Shown piece by piece: positions 20,314 through 27,995 of a stretch of DNA of 41,018 bases (its first letter is position 1; the number at the start of each line of letters is the position of its first letter). The DNA is taken from the IMG/VR virus record IMGVR_UViG_3300037119_004558, positions 1 through 41,018 of that record; one strand, 5' to 3'. The notes beneath the pieces were generated by a model that was given only the letters and a program-made list of their open reading frames with translations, did not search any database and had not been told where the DNA came from. The stretch is from a virus. Made by a program: the position numbers and the translations under genes.

Positions 20314-20498
20314 TGCTGGACGAGGATGACCCCCTGTGGGAACGCCTCCACGATGAGCCCGAGCCGATGTGGGTTAGGCGAAAGGCTGCAATTGAGCACC
20401 AGGACGAGCTACGACGCCGGTCCTGGTGGCGGCGGCTGCTCCACTGGTTCGTCTTTCGCTGGTGCCCCGAGTGCATCGATTGGGACGAGCGCCCGTGA
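20304..20498 (+). CDS. Small acidic/basic hypothetical protein
   Basis: 64 residues from ATG 20304 (ATG 20313 also possible). Acidic first third (LDEDDPLWERLHDEPEP), basic aromatic middle (LRRRSWWRRLLHWFVFRW) that could lie on a membrane, and a final CPEC pair. Coupled to neighbours by overlaps. No function assigned. Confidence 0.45.
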   Translation: MPVMLDEDDPLWERLHDEPEPMWVRRKAAIEHQDELRRRSWWRRLLHWFVFRWCPECIDWDERP

Positions 20499-20734
20499 CG
20501 GACAAGCTGGTTAACGCGAAGGCCGAGGAGCAGCGGGAGCGTGACCAGCAGGAGCGGATCTATCGTCGGGAGCTGTGGCGGTACCGGTGGCGGGTGTTCT
20601 TCGTGTTCCTGCCGTGGGGCATGCTGGTCATCGCGTGCCTGGTCACGGGCGTCCTCGCTCTGCTCGCGCTCCACGAGGGGACGCTTCCCATGATCCCGAC
20701 CAAGGTGCCGATGGCTCAACCGAGGCGACGGTGA
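20495..20734 (+). CDS. Single-pass membrane protein
   Basis: 79 residues from GTG 20495 (GTGA overlap). A charged N-terminal helix (KAEEQRERDQQERIYRRELWRYRWR) precedes one transmembrane helix (VFFVFLPWGMLVIACLVTGVLALLAL). The layout, charged helix plus one membrane anchor, is also that of i-spanins in reverse order. No firm role. Confidence 0.5.
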   Translation: MTDKLVNAKAEEQRERDQQERIYRRELWRYRWRVFFVFLPWGMLVIACLVTGVLALLALHEGTLPMIPTKVPMAQPRRR

Positions 20735-20772
20735 CGGAAGTACTATGAGTCCGTTTCGGGAGGGAGTAACGT

Positions 20773-21555
20773 ATGGCTCATCGCAGTTGCCGGACAGTTG
20801 TAGTCGTGAACCCCTGCTGCCACGGCGAGTCCGTGGAGTGTGCGCTACCAGTGATTCGTCTTTCGCTCGGGCAGATTACCTTCTGGCCCGAGTATGGGAG
20901 TAAGAGCATGGCCGAGATGACAGAATCCTCTCCGGGACTCGAAGCGCATGTAACGTTCTTCAAGGCCGACGGGGTAACGCCCGCCAAGATCGACGGGAAG
21001 CCTCGTTGGGGCCTCACGTCCTCGCCCGCAGGTAACGCGGTCGGCATCCTCAAGGTGGACGACGCGGACCCGTTCCACGCGACGATCACCCCCGCGCCGA
21101 TGGGTGACGACGTGGAAGGCTCCGCACACTCCTGCGATCTCAAGGTCGAAGGCGACGGGGACCTGGACGCGGGCGAGGAACGGCTGGTGGTCGCCACCAC
21201 CGTCATCACCGTCGTGCGTGACGAGGCGCAGACGGCGGGCATCGTGCTGACCCCCTCGGGTGCGGCCACCGGTACGCCTCCGACCATCGACAACTCGCTG
21301 CCTTCGTTGCCGGGCGATGGGTCGAGGCCGGACAACTCGCTGCCGAGCGGTGGCGCGGGCATCGACAACACGCTGCCCGGGTCGGGTTGGAAGCCCGGTG
21401 ACCCGAGACCGGACAACACCCTGCCCGGTTCGGGTGCGCGGCCGGACAACTCGTTGCCGGGTTCCCAGCCGGGCGTGGACAACACGCTGCCCGGTTCGGG
21501 CGCTCGTCCCGACAACACGTTGCCGGACGCTCCGTCCCCAAAAGACCGAAGGTAG
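20773..21555 (+). CDS. Protein with seven DN(S/T)LP repeats
   Basis: 260 residues from ATG 20773 (GGAGGGAG 6 bases upstream); ATG 20908 with GGGAGTAAGAG is a credible shorter start giving 215 residues. Residues 56-165 are beta-rich and Ig-like (EAHVTFFKADGVTP, RWGLTSSPAGNAVGILKV, ATITPAP). Residues 172-255 are seven copies of [RG][PIV]DN[ST]LP spaced 9 to 19 residues with Gly/Ser/Pro linkers. Such an extended repeat suggests an exposed or multivalent binding tail. Family not recognised. It sits in the early arm, so it need not be a virion protein. Confidence 0.6.
   Translation: MAHRSCRTVVVVNPCCHGESVECALPVIRLSLGQITFWPEYGSKSMAEMTESSPGLEAHVTFFKADGVTPAKIDGKPRWGLTSSPAGNAVGILKVDDADPFHATITPAPMGDDVEGSAHSCDLKVEGDGDLDAGEERLVVATTVITVVRDEAQTAGIVLTPSGAATGTPPTIDNSLPSLPGDGSRPDNSLPSGGAGIDNTLPGSGWKPGDPRPDNTLPGSGARPDNSLPGSQPGVDNTLPGSGARPDNTLPDAPSPKDRR
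21289..21535 (+). repeat. In-gene repeats coding DN(S/T)LP
   Basis: Seven units of the form GACAAC-(TCG or ACG or ACC)-CTGCC(C/G), some with longer identical flanks: CGGCCGGACAAC at 21438 resembles 21402 and 21510. The near-identity at base level suggests recent expansion by slippage or recombination. Confidence 0.7.
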
Positions 21556-21633
21556 CATCGAAGGCATCCGTGTCCGTGCTCAGGCACAGTGCCTCGTACG
21601 CTACCAAGCGGAAGAAGTAGATCCCATTGCCTG

Positions 21634-21668
21634 GTGGCGCATGACAGCACCCAGTTGTCATGCGCCAC
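21634..21668. repeat. Perfect 13-bp inverted repeat before 21684
   Basis: GTGGCGCATGACA (21634-21646) and TGTCATGCGCCAC (21656-21668) around a 9-base loop, in the 128-base gap between two genes. There is no T-run, so it is not a standard terminator. It ends 15 bases before the next start codon and could control translation or stabilise the message. Confidence 0.65.
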
Positions 21669-21683
21669 TGGCAAGTTGAAGTA

Positions 21684-22019
21684 ATGCCACGTTACATCCG
21701 AGACTGTCTGCCTGGGGACGTAGTGCGCGTCGTGGGCACCGAGCTGCGTGCCCAGGTAGTGCGGATTACCCCCTGCCGGGCTCACGTCAAGATGTCCCGA
21801 GGGACCACGCGGGTGACCTTCGGGGGACGGGACTTCGTTGCCAGCCAGAACACCTTCATGGACTGGAGCCCCGGGACCCGGGTGCTGCGCCTGGAGCGGG
21901 GTAAGCGCCCGATACCGTTTTGGCCCCTGGTTGACGTAACGAGCGATAGTGTGGTAATGTCTCGTACCGTCAGGCTGTGGCCACCTATCGTGGCTTACTG
22001 GCCTCCGGTGGAGGACTAG
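21684..22019 (+). CDS. Hypothetical beta-rich protein
   Basis: 111 residues from ATG 21684; ATG 21660 is inside the hairpin arm and less likely. Beta-rich: YIRDCLPGDVVRVVGTELRAQVVRITPCRAHVKM and TRVTFGGRDFV, resembling an SH3-like or KOW-type barrel. No ribosome site is obvious. The 3' part contains the promoter for the next gene. Confidence 0.5.
   Translation: MPRYIRDCLPGDVVRVVGTELRAQVVRITPCRAHVKMSRGTTRVTFGGRDFVASQNTFMDWSPGTRVLRLERGKRPIPFWPLVDVTSDSVVMSRTVRLWPPIVAYWPPVED
21931..21960 (+). promoter_or_regulatory. Promoter inside 21684-22019, for the gene at 22023
   Basis: TTGACG at 21931-21936, 18-base spacer, TAATGT at 21955-21960. The box region TGTGGTAATGTCTCGTAC is very like TGTGGTAACGTCTCTTAC at the 1939 promoter. 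Two GTAA-type palindrome copies (21935 and 21954) cover spacer and -10. Confidence 0.5.
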
Positions 22020-22022
22020 ATC

Positions 22023-22616
22023 ATGGCGATGTCCCTGAGTGTGAAGAAGCAGACGGACCCGGACGACAGCCCGCTGCCCACGAAGCCCGCACCCCCGAAG
22101 GCGAAGATGAGGGTGGTTCCGGCCGCAGTGAAGGCCCTTCAGCGGAAGGTGGCCGAGGCCCGCGAGGAGGGCAAGCCTGTCCGGAAGAAGGCGAAGCGGC
22201 GCGCGATCCGTGAGGCTGCGATCAAGAAGCGGAAGCACGAGCGCGTGCTGAAGCGGGTGGCTCCACTCTCCGAGGCCAAGCAGCGTTTCATCCCGCTCTG
22301 CGCGTGCGGGTCCTGCAACGAGCCGGTCCAGAACCTGAACCGGAAGTTCCTGCGCGGGCATTACGGTCGTTACATCGGTTCCCTCAAGATGGTGGTGAAC
22401 GGGGACCTGGCCTGGGACGAGCTGCCCGAGCCCGTGCGACGTAGCCTGAAGACGACGGCTGCGCTGAAGGCCGTGGTGGATGCCCACGACACGAAGGTGC
22501 AGGCGACGAAGAAGAAGGGTGGCAGCAAGAAGACGAAGTGGCTCCACAAGCGAAACGAGAAGGCCGCCCGTCTGAACAAGGAGCGGGCCGCCCGCCGCGC
22601 AGCGAAGAAGCAGTGA
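22023..22616 (+). CDS. Highly basic protein with Cys/His motif
   Basis: 197 residues, Lys/Arg-rich throughout. N-terminal basic helices (VRKKAKRRAIREAAIKKRKHERVLKR, about 53-78). A compact motif CACGSC (93-98) with RKFLRGHYGRYIG (107-119) resembles the CxCG...F..GH zinc motif of small phage and actinobacterial proteins. The C-terminal tail is Lys/Arg/Ala-rich (KERAARRAAKKQ). It looks like a nucleic-acid-binding, possibly nucleoid-type protein and is a second candidate binder of the GTAAC sites. Function inferred from composition only. Confidence 0.65.
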   Translation: MAMSLSVKKQTDPDDSPLPTKPAPPKAKMRVVPAAVKALQRKVAEAREEGKPVRKKAKRRAIREAAIKKRKHERVLKRVAPLSEAKQRFIPLCACGSCNEPVQNLNRKFLRGHYGRYIGSLKMVVNGDLAWDELPEPVRRSLKTTAALKAVVDAHDTKVQATKKKGGSKKTKWLHKRNEKAARLNKERAARRAAKKQ

Positions 22617-22620
22617 CCCT

Positions 22621-22755
22621 GTGGCCCGGCACGACTGGATGAAGGAGGCGGCCTGGCTCGCGGAAGCGGGCCGCATCGTCCTGCTCATCCTGCTCGCTGC
22701 CGGGCTTCTTTTGCCTGGGGGCTGCGTGCTCCTGTGGCTGTGGAGGAGGAAGTGA
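22621..22755 (+). CDS. Single-pass micro-membrane protein
   Basis: 44 residues from GTG 22621. Helix IVLLILLAAGLLLPGGCVLLWLW followed by RRK. Its stop overlaps the helicase start as GTGA and its last codons provide the helicase ribosome site (GGAGGAGG), so it also acts as a coupling leader. Confidence 0.5.
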   Translation: MARHDWMKEAAWLAEAGRIVLLILLAAGLLLPGGCVLLWLWRRK

Positions 22756-24353
22756 AGCCGCAGCACCTGGGGCTCCCGCCCCGATTCGTGGACTGGAGAC
22801 ACAACCAGCTGGATGCACTGATTTGGGCCGCCGAGCAGGACAGCCGTTTCGTGGTCCTGAACATGCCCACGGGCAGCGGCAAGAGCCTGGTCTACATGGC
22901 CCTGGCTGCGCTGGCCGAGCCCGACCGAGTATGCGTGCTTACATCGGCCCGTGGACTCCAGGACCAATTAGCCCACACCCGGAGCGGCGACTTCCGGGAG
23001 ATGGTGGTGGACGTGCGGGGTCAGAGCAATTACCTCTGCGAGCTGGAGGCCCCGAATCCGGTCACGGTGGAGCAGGGCATCTGCCACCTGGGTGTCCAGT
23101 GTCTGCTGAAGCATCATGGCTGCCACTACTATGATGCGTTACGTCGGGCCAAGTACGCCCGGGTGGTGGTAACCAACTATAGTTTCTGGCTGCATGCCCA
23201 GGAGCACGCCGAGGGCATCGGCCAATTCAGGATGCTCATTCTGGACGAGGCGCACGAGGCTCCTGATGAGCTGGCCCGGTTCCTTGCCGTGAAGATGGAC
23301 CAGCAGGACATCGCCCTGGTCGGCAAGGGCAATCCCCCGATGGAGGGCTGGGAGCGGTGGGCCGCTGATGCCACACCGGGCATGGAGCAGAGACTGGTGA
23401 ACCTCCAGACCCGGGTGCCGAAGCAGGGGCGCACGCCTGGGGGGTTGTCCTGGGATATCAGGCGTTACCGCTCGCTGGTCTCGCGGCTGAAGTCGCTGTC
23501 GGCGGCCGATGCAGGCTGGGTCATGGACACGAGCGAGGGCGGGTACCAGTGGGACCCCGTGAACGTGGCAGCGAGAGCGGAGAGTTTCCTGTTCCGGGGC
23601 GTGGACAAGGTGCTCTTTACATCGGCCACAGTACGCCCAAAAACTTTGGCGCTCTTGGGGGTGGACTCGTTCGCGTTTCGGGAGTGGCCGAGCACGTTCT
23701 CCCCGAACAGACGGCCGGTGATCTGGGTCCCCACGGTGCGGATGAGGCACGACGGGGGCCAGGAGATGATGCGGACCTGGGTCAACCAGATCGATCGCAT
23801 CGTGGCCCGCAGGCAGAATCGGAAGGGGATCATCCACACCGTCAGCTACTGGCGGGCGAAGTACCTGATGGAGCACAGCCGATTCGCTCCCATGATGGTG
23901 TCTCATACGGGGGCGAGCACCCGGGACGTGGTGGCTCGGTTCAAGGCGAGCAAGGACCCGGTAATCCTCGTTAGCCCCAGCATGGGCACGGGCTGGGACT
24001 TCCCCTACAAGGAGTGCGAGTACCAGATCGTGGGGAAGATCGCCTTTCCGGACAATCGGTCTCAGGTAATGCAGGTTAGGACCAAGGCGGACAAGGAGCT
24101 GAGCAACTACCTGGCTGCGGTGGAGCTGGTGCAGACCGTGGGTCGGGGGATGCGGGCCGAGGACGACGTGTGCGAGACCTTGGTAATCGACGATAACATC
24201 CAGTGGTTCCTGCACCGGAACCGCAAGTTCTTCCCCAAGTGGTTCCTGGAGTCCTTCCAGAAGTCGGAGGTGGTCCCCGCACCCCTGCCCCTGCTGGAGG
24301 CGAGGCACCCGAAAGCTGTCCAGGTCCGCATGGCTTTCGACACCATTGACTAG
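22752..24353 (+). CDS. XPD/DinG-like Fe-S superfamily 2 helicase
   Basis: 533 residues from GTG 22752, chosen over upstream GTGs because of the ribosome site and overlap. Walker A MPTGSGKS (38-45), DEAH box (165-168), and motif VI QTVGRGMR (461-468). Between motifs Ia and II are four cysteines at 96, 111, 117 and 124, the spacing expected for the 4Fe-4S domain of XPD/DinG/Rad3 helicases, which unwind DNA 5' to 3'. It opens the replication module. No DnaB-type helicase is seen in the window, so this may be the replicative helicase, which is inference. Confidence 0.85.
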   Translation: MKPQHLGLPPRFVDWRHNQLDALIWAAEQDSRFVVLNMPTGSGKSLVYMALAALAEPDRVCVLTSARGLQDQLAHTRSGDFREMVVDVRGQSNYLCELEAPNPVTVEQGICHLGVQCLLKHHGCHYYDALRRAKYARVVVTNYSFWLHAQEHAEGIGQFRMLILDEAHEAPDELARFLAVKMDQQDIALVGKGNPPMEGWERWAADATPGMEQRLVNLQTRVPKQGRTPGGLSWDIRRYRSLVSRLKSLSAADAGWVMDTSEGGYQWDPVNVAARAESFLFRGVDKVLFTSATVRPKTLALLGVDSFAFREWPSTFSPNRRPVIWVPTVRMRHDGGQEMMRTWVNQIDRIVARRQNRKGIIHTVSYWRAKYLMEHSRFAPMMVSHTGASTRDVVARFKASKDPVILVSPSMGTGWDFPYKECEYQIVGKIAFPDNRSQVMQVRTKADKELSNYLAAVELVQTVGRGMRAEDDVCETLVIDDNIQWFLHRNRKFFPKWFLESFQKSEVVPAPLPLLEARHPKAVQVRMAFDTID

Positions 24354-24374
24354 GAGTCAACTGGGTGCTAGAGT
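24346..24374 (+). promoter_or_regulatory. Promoter of the ssDNA-binding-like gene
   Basis: TTGACT at 24346-24351, 17-base spacer, TAGAGT at 24369-24374. The -35 box is half of a perfect inverted repeat TTGACT-AGG-AGTCAA (24346-24360) and contains the helicase stop codon. It would boost ssDNA-binding protein relative to helicase. Confidence 0.6.
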
Positions 24375-24392
24375 CCCGTTGCGCTAAGCGTA

Positions 24393-24408
24393 GTAACCTG
24401 TTAACAGG
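24393..24408. promoter_or_regulatory. GTAAC copy fused to CCTGTTAACAGG palindrome
   Basis: GTAAC is followed directly by, and overlaps, the perfect 12-bp palindrome 24397-24408, which runs into the AGGAGG ribosome site. Binding or folding here could control translation of the gene at 24421. The arms CCTGT/ACAGG are those of the site at 17781, with a shorter centre. Confidence 0.45.
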
Positions 24409-24420
24409 AGGAAAGAATAG

Positions 24421-25308
24421 ATGGCGAAAGCAGGGAAGTTCTCACTCGCGGTGGCCAAGCAGAAGGCCAGCGTGTTCCAGGACGACGTGGACGTGACGAT
24501 CATCGAAGCCCGATTCGTGGACGACTTCGACTACGACGGGAGCCAGGACGCATGCCTCGCGTTGCGGGTCACCTTCATGGTGGACGGGGCCGACGAGCCG
24601 TTCGTGCAGCATTACACCGCAGGCGATCTGGCCAAGCTGCGGCCCAGCGACGACGGCCTGTCCCTGGAGCTGGCCCCGGGCAGCACCGCCGAGGGCCTGG
24701 GCAGCAATACCAATACGGGCAAGTTCCTGGCCAGCCTCGTGTCGTCCGGGTTCGATGACGCCGAGCTGGAGAAGAACGACATCTCCTGCATCGAGGGGTT
24801 GCACGTCCACATCGTGGCCGAGGCCCAGAAGCAGTCGTCCCGCGACGTGAAGGAGGGCAGGAAGGCCCGCACCCTGCTGGTGGTGAACCAGATCCACGAG
24901 GGTCCGTACGAGGCCGAGGAGGAGACCCCGAAGAAGGGGAAGGGCTCGGCCGCCGCTCCGGTGAAGAAGGCCAAGCCTCCGGTGGAGGAGGACGAGGAGG
25001 ACGAGGGGGAGGACGAAGACGAGGAGGAGGAGGAGGAGGAGGCTCCCGCGAAGAAGCCCGTGAAGGGCAAGGCCAGCGCGCGGGTGGACCCGATCAAGGT
25101 GGCGGCCGACGAGGCCGTGCTCGCGGTGATCGAAGCGGCGGGCGGCAAGATCGCGGCCAGCAAGCTGTCCACTCCCCTGTTCAAGTCGCTGAAGGGGAAC
25201 CCCAACCTGAAGAAGATCACCCAGCTGGCCACCAGCGACGAGTACCTGGAGGACGACGACGCCGTGTTCGACTACGACGGCACCGTTCTCACCCTGAAGG
25301 AGGAGTAA
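24421..25308 (+). CDS. Putative single-stranded-DNA-binding protein
   Basis: 295 residues behind AGGAGG. An N-terminal OB-like beta domain (1-160: FSLAVAKQKASVF, VTIIEARFVDDFDY, FMVDGADEPFVQHYTAGDL) is followed by a long acidic linker (about 188-210, mostly Glu/Asp) and a C-terminal helical domain (DEAVLAVIEAAGGKIAASKLSTPLFKSLKGN) that looks like a winged helix. It has its own promoter and terminator and lies among replication genes. ssDNA binding is the most likely role but the family is not certain. Confidence 0.6.
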   Translation: MAKAGKFSLAVAKQKASVFQDDVDVTIIEARFVDDFDYDGSQDACLALRVTFMVDGADEPFVQHYTAGDLAKLRPSDDGLSLELAPGSTAEGLGSNTNTGKFLASLVSSGFDDAELEKNDISCIEGLHVHIVAEAQKQSSRDVKEGRKARTLLVVNQIHEGPYEAEEETPKKGKGSAAAPVKKAKPPVEEDEEDEGEDEDEEEEEEEAPAKKPVKGKASARVDPIKVAADEAVLAVIEAAGGKIAASKLSTPLFKSLKGNPNLKKITQLATSDEYLEDDDAVFDYDGTVLTLKEE

Positions 25309-25331
25309 GCGGTCCCTGAAGCGTCACGTAC

Positions 25332-25364
25332 CCGGCCGGGGGCACCTCACCCCCGGCCGGTTTT
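25332..25364 (+). terminator. Strong rho-independent terminator
   Basis: CCGGCCGGGGG (25332-25342) pairs perfectly with CCCCCGGCCGG (25350-25360), 11 bp around 7 bases, followed by TTTT. It ends the ssDNA-binding-like transcription unit. Confidence 0.85.
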
Positions 25365-25379
25365 GCTAAGGAGCGTTAC

Positions 25380-25889
25380 ATGGAACTGCTGGTTGGCTGT
25401 GGGCACAATTGGGATCGCCGAGTTCGGGTGGAGGGCAAGACCACCTGGGACGAGTTAGTCACTCTGGACAACAACCCGGGCGTGCATTCGCACTACAGCT
25501 GGGACCTGTGCAAGCTGCCCCTGCCCTTCTCTCCCGACACCTTCGATGAAGTGCATGCCTACGAGGTATTGGAGCATACCGGGCAGCAGGGGGACTGGCG
25601 CTTCTTCTTCGACCAGTTCGCGGAGTTCTGGCGCATCCTGAAACCGGGCGGCTACCTGGCCGCGACGTGCCCAGCCTGGAACAGCATCTGGGCCTGGGGC
25701 GACCCCAGCCACACCCGCGTGCTCAGCTCGGCCAGCCTGGTGTTCCTCTCCCAGAAGGAGTACGTGAAGCAGGAGGGGCTCACCCCGATGAGCGACTTCC
25801 GCCACTACTACAAGGCCGATTTCGACATCATCCACGTCGATGAGGGCAAGGACAGCCTGGTGTTCGTCCTGCAAGCGGTGAAGGAGTGA
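25380..25889 (+). CDS. SAM-dependent methyltransferase, class I
   Basis: 169 residues behind AAGGAG. LLVGCG (3-8) is the glycine-rich SAM loop, FDEVHAYEVLEH (55-66) is the motif II/III region, and LKPGGYL (87-93) is the post-strand-5 motif, all as in type 11 methyltransferases. It lacks the DPPY/NPPY or PC motif of DNA base methylases, so a small-molecule, protein or glycan substrate is more likely. No promoter is visible after the terminator, so it may rely on read-through. Confidence 0.75.
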   Translation: MELLVGCGHNWDRRVRVEGKTTWDELVTLDNNPGVHSHYSWDLCKLPLPFSPDTFDEVHAYEVLEHTGQQGDWRFFFDQFAEFWRILKPGGYLAATCPAWNSIWAWGDPSHTRVLSSASLVFLSQKEYVKQEGLTPMSDFRHYYKADFDIIHVDEGKDSLVFVLQAVKE

Positions 25890-26536
25890 AGATCGTTGCG
25901 ACGGAGTACGCCTTTGAGCAGCACACCTGGACCGGGGGTACTGCGGTGTCCCACGGGGATGCGGAGCCCCGCTCCCCGCTGCTGCATGTGGGCCAGGTAA
26001 TCCGCGATATCGAGAATCGGGTGGTGAAGCCCGGCGAGCGCAAGCCCACCGAGGAGCTGAGCCCGGCCGAGAAGCAACGTATGGGCAATTACGTCGAAAT
26101 GGGCTTCATCTTCGAGCTGATGGTGGAGCACTTCTTCCGGGCACGGATGCTGAACCGGCGCGCGGCCCAGGCGGGCGTGGTGAGCCAGACCGAGATCATC
26201 TACCAGGGCATGGCCATGACCCCCGATGGCTGGTGCCCGGCCGACGACACCGTAGAGGAATACAAGGCGACCTGGCGCTCGTTACGTCGGGCCACGCCCC
26301 CGGAATCAATTTTCGATTCCCAGAACTTCTGGAGCTGGGGGGCGCAGAGCAAGTCGTACTGCCTGGCCCACGACACCCGGCTCGCCCGCTTCTTCGTGTT
26401 CTGGGTTAACGGCAATTACAAAGAGTCTGGTCCTGTGGTGTACCGCTACGACGTGGAGTGGTCGGCCCAGGAGATCGCGGAGAACTGGCGGATGATCCAG
26501 ACCCACGCCGCCCGAATGGAAGGCAGGAGATGGTGA
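25886..26536 (+). CDS. PD-(D/E)xK (Cas4/RecB-like) nuclease
   Basis: 216 residues from GTG 25886 (GTGA overlap). The nuclease core reads FE (Glu77), then TPDGW (Asp114) and EEYKA (Glu125-Tyr-Lys127), the D...ExK signature, followed by a downstream Gln in SWGAQSKSY. Such exonucleases usually work with a phage recombinase; here a Sak4-like ATPase lies three genes on. There is no Cys cluster as in true Cas4, so it is closer to the Fe-S-free RecB-like group. Confidence 0.7.
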   Translation: MKIVATEYAFEQHTWTGGTAVSHGDAEPRSPLLHVGQVIRDIENRVVKPGERKPTEELSPAEKQRMGNYVEMGFIFELMVEHFFRARMLNRRAAQAGVVSQTEIIYQGMAMTPDGWCPADDTVEEYKATWRSLRRATPPESIFDSQNFWSWGAQSKSYCLAHDTRLARFFVFWVNGNYKESGPVVYRYDVEWSAQEIAENWRMIQTHAARMEGRRW

Positions 26537-26781
26537 GACTCGTGAAGAAGAAGGACAAGGGACCCTGCGCGATGCCCGAGTGCGGGGAACCGGCGAAGGT
26601 CGCGGGCATGTGTAACGCCTGTTACCACTGGTGGGGCCGCGTCTCCTTCATGGGAGCACGGGACTTCGGCATCTACGTGGCCACTGCGAACTTCAGGGCG
26701 ACGCGCACGCTCTCCCGAATCGCCAACCGGGGTAACGTGAAACACCAGATCAAGCACAAGCGCAAGCGGAAGGCAGCGTGA
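26530..26781 (+). CDS. Zinc-finger-like basic protein
   Basis: 83 residues from ATG 26530. CAMPECGEPAKVAGMCNACYHWW (13-35) is a four-Cys zinc site seen in several phage and HNH-associated proteins, followed by a basic tail (HQIKHKRKRKAA). An exact GTAAC-N4-GTTAC copy lies inside its zinc-motif codons (26612-26625). Likely DNA- or RNA-binding. Confidence 0.6.
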   Translation: MVRLVKKKDKGPCAMPECGEPAKVAGMCNACYHWWGRVSFMGARDFGIYVATANFRATRTLSRIANRGNVKHQIKHKRKRKAA

Positions 26782-27011
26782 AGACTCCACGCAAGCAGCG
26801 GATCAACCTGGTCGAGAAGCTGGACCGGCACAACAGCGAGGGTATCCGCTGTTACTTCAACGAGCCCGAGGGGACCTACATCGATGTCCACGTCCACGAG
26901 TCCATGCCGGACAAGCTGGTGGTCCGCTCGGGCCACGGTTACCTGGACGTGGAGCCCGTGGCAGCTAACGTCGTTTACATCAAGCTGAGGGACCATGGCG
27001 AAGTCGCTTGA
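26778..27011 (+). CDS. Hypothetical beta-rich protein
   Basis: 77 residues from GTG 26778 (GTGA overlap). Alternating beta pattern (GIRCYFNEPEGTYIDVHVHESMPDKLVVRSGHGYLDVEPVAANVVYIKL). It overlaps the Sak4-like gene by 17 bases. No family recognised. Confidence 0.55.
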   Translation: MKTPRKQRINLVEKLDRHNSEGIRCYFNEPEGTYIDVHVHESMPDKLVVRSGHGYLDVEPVAANVVYIKLRDHGEVA

Positions 27012-27765
27012 GGCACTCGGCTTCACCGACGTGAAGGACGAGGTGATCCATCGCCTCATCGTGAACGTCGAGGGCCACAACAAGACAGGCAAGACGAACC
27101 TGGCTCTCACCGCACCCGGCCCCGTCGTCGTCTTCAACCTGGACCTGGGACTGGAGGGGGTGGCCCGCAAGCACTCCCGAAAGGACCACCGCATCATGAC
27201 GAAGACGTACAGTCTCCCAGCGGACCTGTCCAGCGGCATGGCCCAGAACCAGAAGCGGGCCGAGGTACTGTGGGATACCTTCAAGAAGGACTTCGATGCG
27301 GTGTGCAAGAACAGCAAGGTCCGGACCATCGTGTGGGACTCCGCAACGGAGGCGTGGGAGCTAGCACGGATCGCGGAGTTTGGCAAGCTGACCCAGGTCC
27401 AGCCCTGGCACTACGGTCCCCTGAATGCCGAGTTCCGGAAGGTGCTAAGGGCCGTTACCGACACCGACAAGAACCTGATCGTCACTCACAAGATGACCGA
27501 GGTGTACGTGGAGCGGAAGGGCTCGGATGGCAAGCGCAAGGCTGAGGCCACCGGGGAGTTCCGCCGCTCCGGTTTCAAGGACATGGCCTACGTGGTCCAG
27601 GTGAACCTCCGCAGCTTCCACGATGACCTGGGGTTCGGGATCGAGGTAATGGATTGTAGGCAGGACGGGGACCTGGCGGGGATGGAGCTGCGCGGGAAGG
27701 ACTGCACCTTCGCGGAGCTGGCCACGCGCATCTTCCCCGAAACCGATGTGAAGGACTGGAGGTAA
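26995..27765 (+). CDS. Sak4-like RecA-fold ATPase (recombinase)
   Basis: 256 residues from ATG 26995. Walker A GHNKTGKT (27-34) and Walker B TIVWDS (111-116), followed by LIVTHKMTEVYVE, the sensor region typical of AAA_24/Sak4 phage ATPases that help single-strand annealing or strand invasion. Length is normal for the family. With the nuclease at 25886 and the ssDNA-binding-like protein it forms a plausible recombination module. Confidence 0.8.
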   Translation: MAKSLEALGFTDVKDEVIHRLIVNVEGHNKTGKTNLALTAPGPVVVFNLDLGLEGVARKHSRKDHRIMTKTYSLPADLSSGMAQNQKRAEVLWDTFKKDFDAVCKNSKVRTIVWDSATEAWELARIAEFGKLTQVQPWHYGPLNAEFRKVLRAVTDTDKNLIVTHKMTEVYVERKGSDGKRKAEATGEFRRSGFKDMAYVVQVNLRSFHDDLGFGIEVMDCRQDGDLAGMELRGKDCTFAELATRIFPETDVKDWR

Positions 27766-27767
27766 CG

Positions 27768-27995
27768 ATGACTACTAAGTCCATGACACCGCAGCAGGAG
27801 GAGCACCTCCTCACCGTCATCGAGGAGTTCGCGGAGCTGGTGGACGAGAAGTACCGTCGCGGGCAGGAGGAGCACGGGGGTAACCTCTGGGACCTGGACC
27901 AGATCGACCTGCTGGACAATGCGGTGAAGGAAGCCATCGATCAGGTGGTATACCTCATTACCCTGCGGAACAAGCTGAAGGGCATGGTGCGGTGA
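27768..27995 (+). CDS. MazG-like nucleotide pyrophosphohydrolase (putative)
   Basis: 75 residues. HLLTVIEEFAELVDEKYRRGQEEHGGNLW with acidic ExxE-type helices and later DNAVKEAIDQVVYLITL resembles small all-alpha NTP pyrophosphohydrolases of phages (MazG/phosphoribosyl-ATP-like). Such enzymes adjust nucleotide pools or hydrolyse dNTPs. Short for the family, so only the core four-helix part is present. The assignment is tentative. Confidence 0.55.
   Translation: MTTKSMTPQQEEHLLTVIEEFAELVDEKYRRGQEEHGGNLWDLDQIDLLDNAVKEAIDQVVYLITLRNKLKGMVR

Noticed and set aside
20778-22967. Leftward open frame of 729 codons
   Set aside because: It spans several rightward genes with good starts and coupling, and its sequence is low-complexity mirror coding, including the complement of the DN(S/T)LP repeats.
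25380-25889. DNA methyltransferase that might modify the GTAAC motif
   Set aside because: It has class I methyltransferase motifs of the small-molecule/protein type but lacks the DPPY/NPPY or PC motifs of DNA base methylases and a target-recognition domain.
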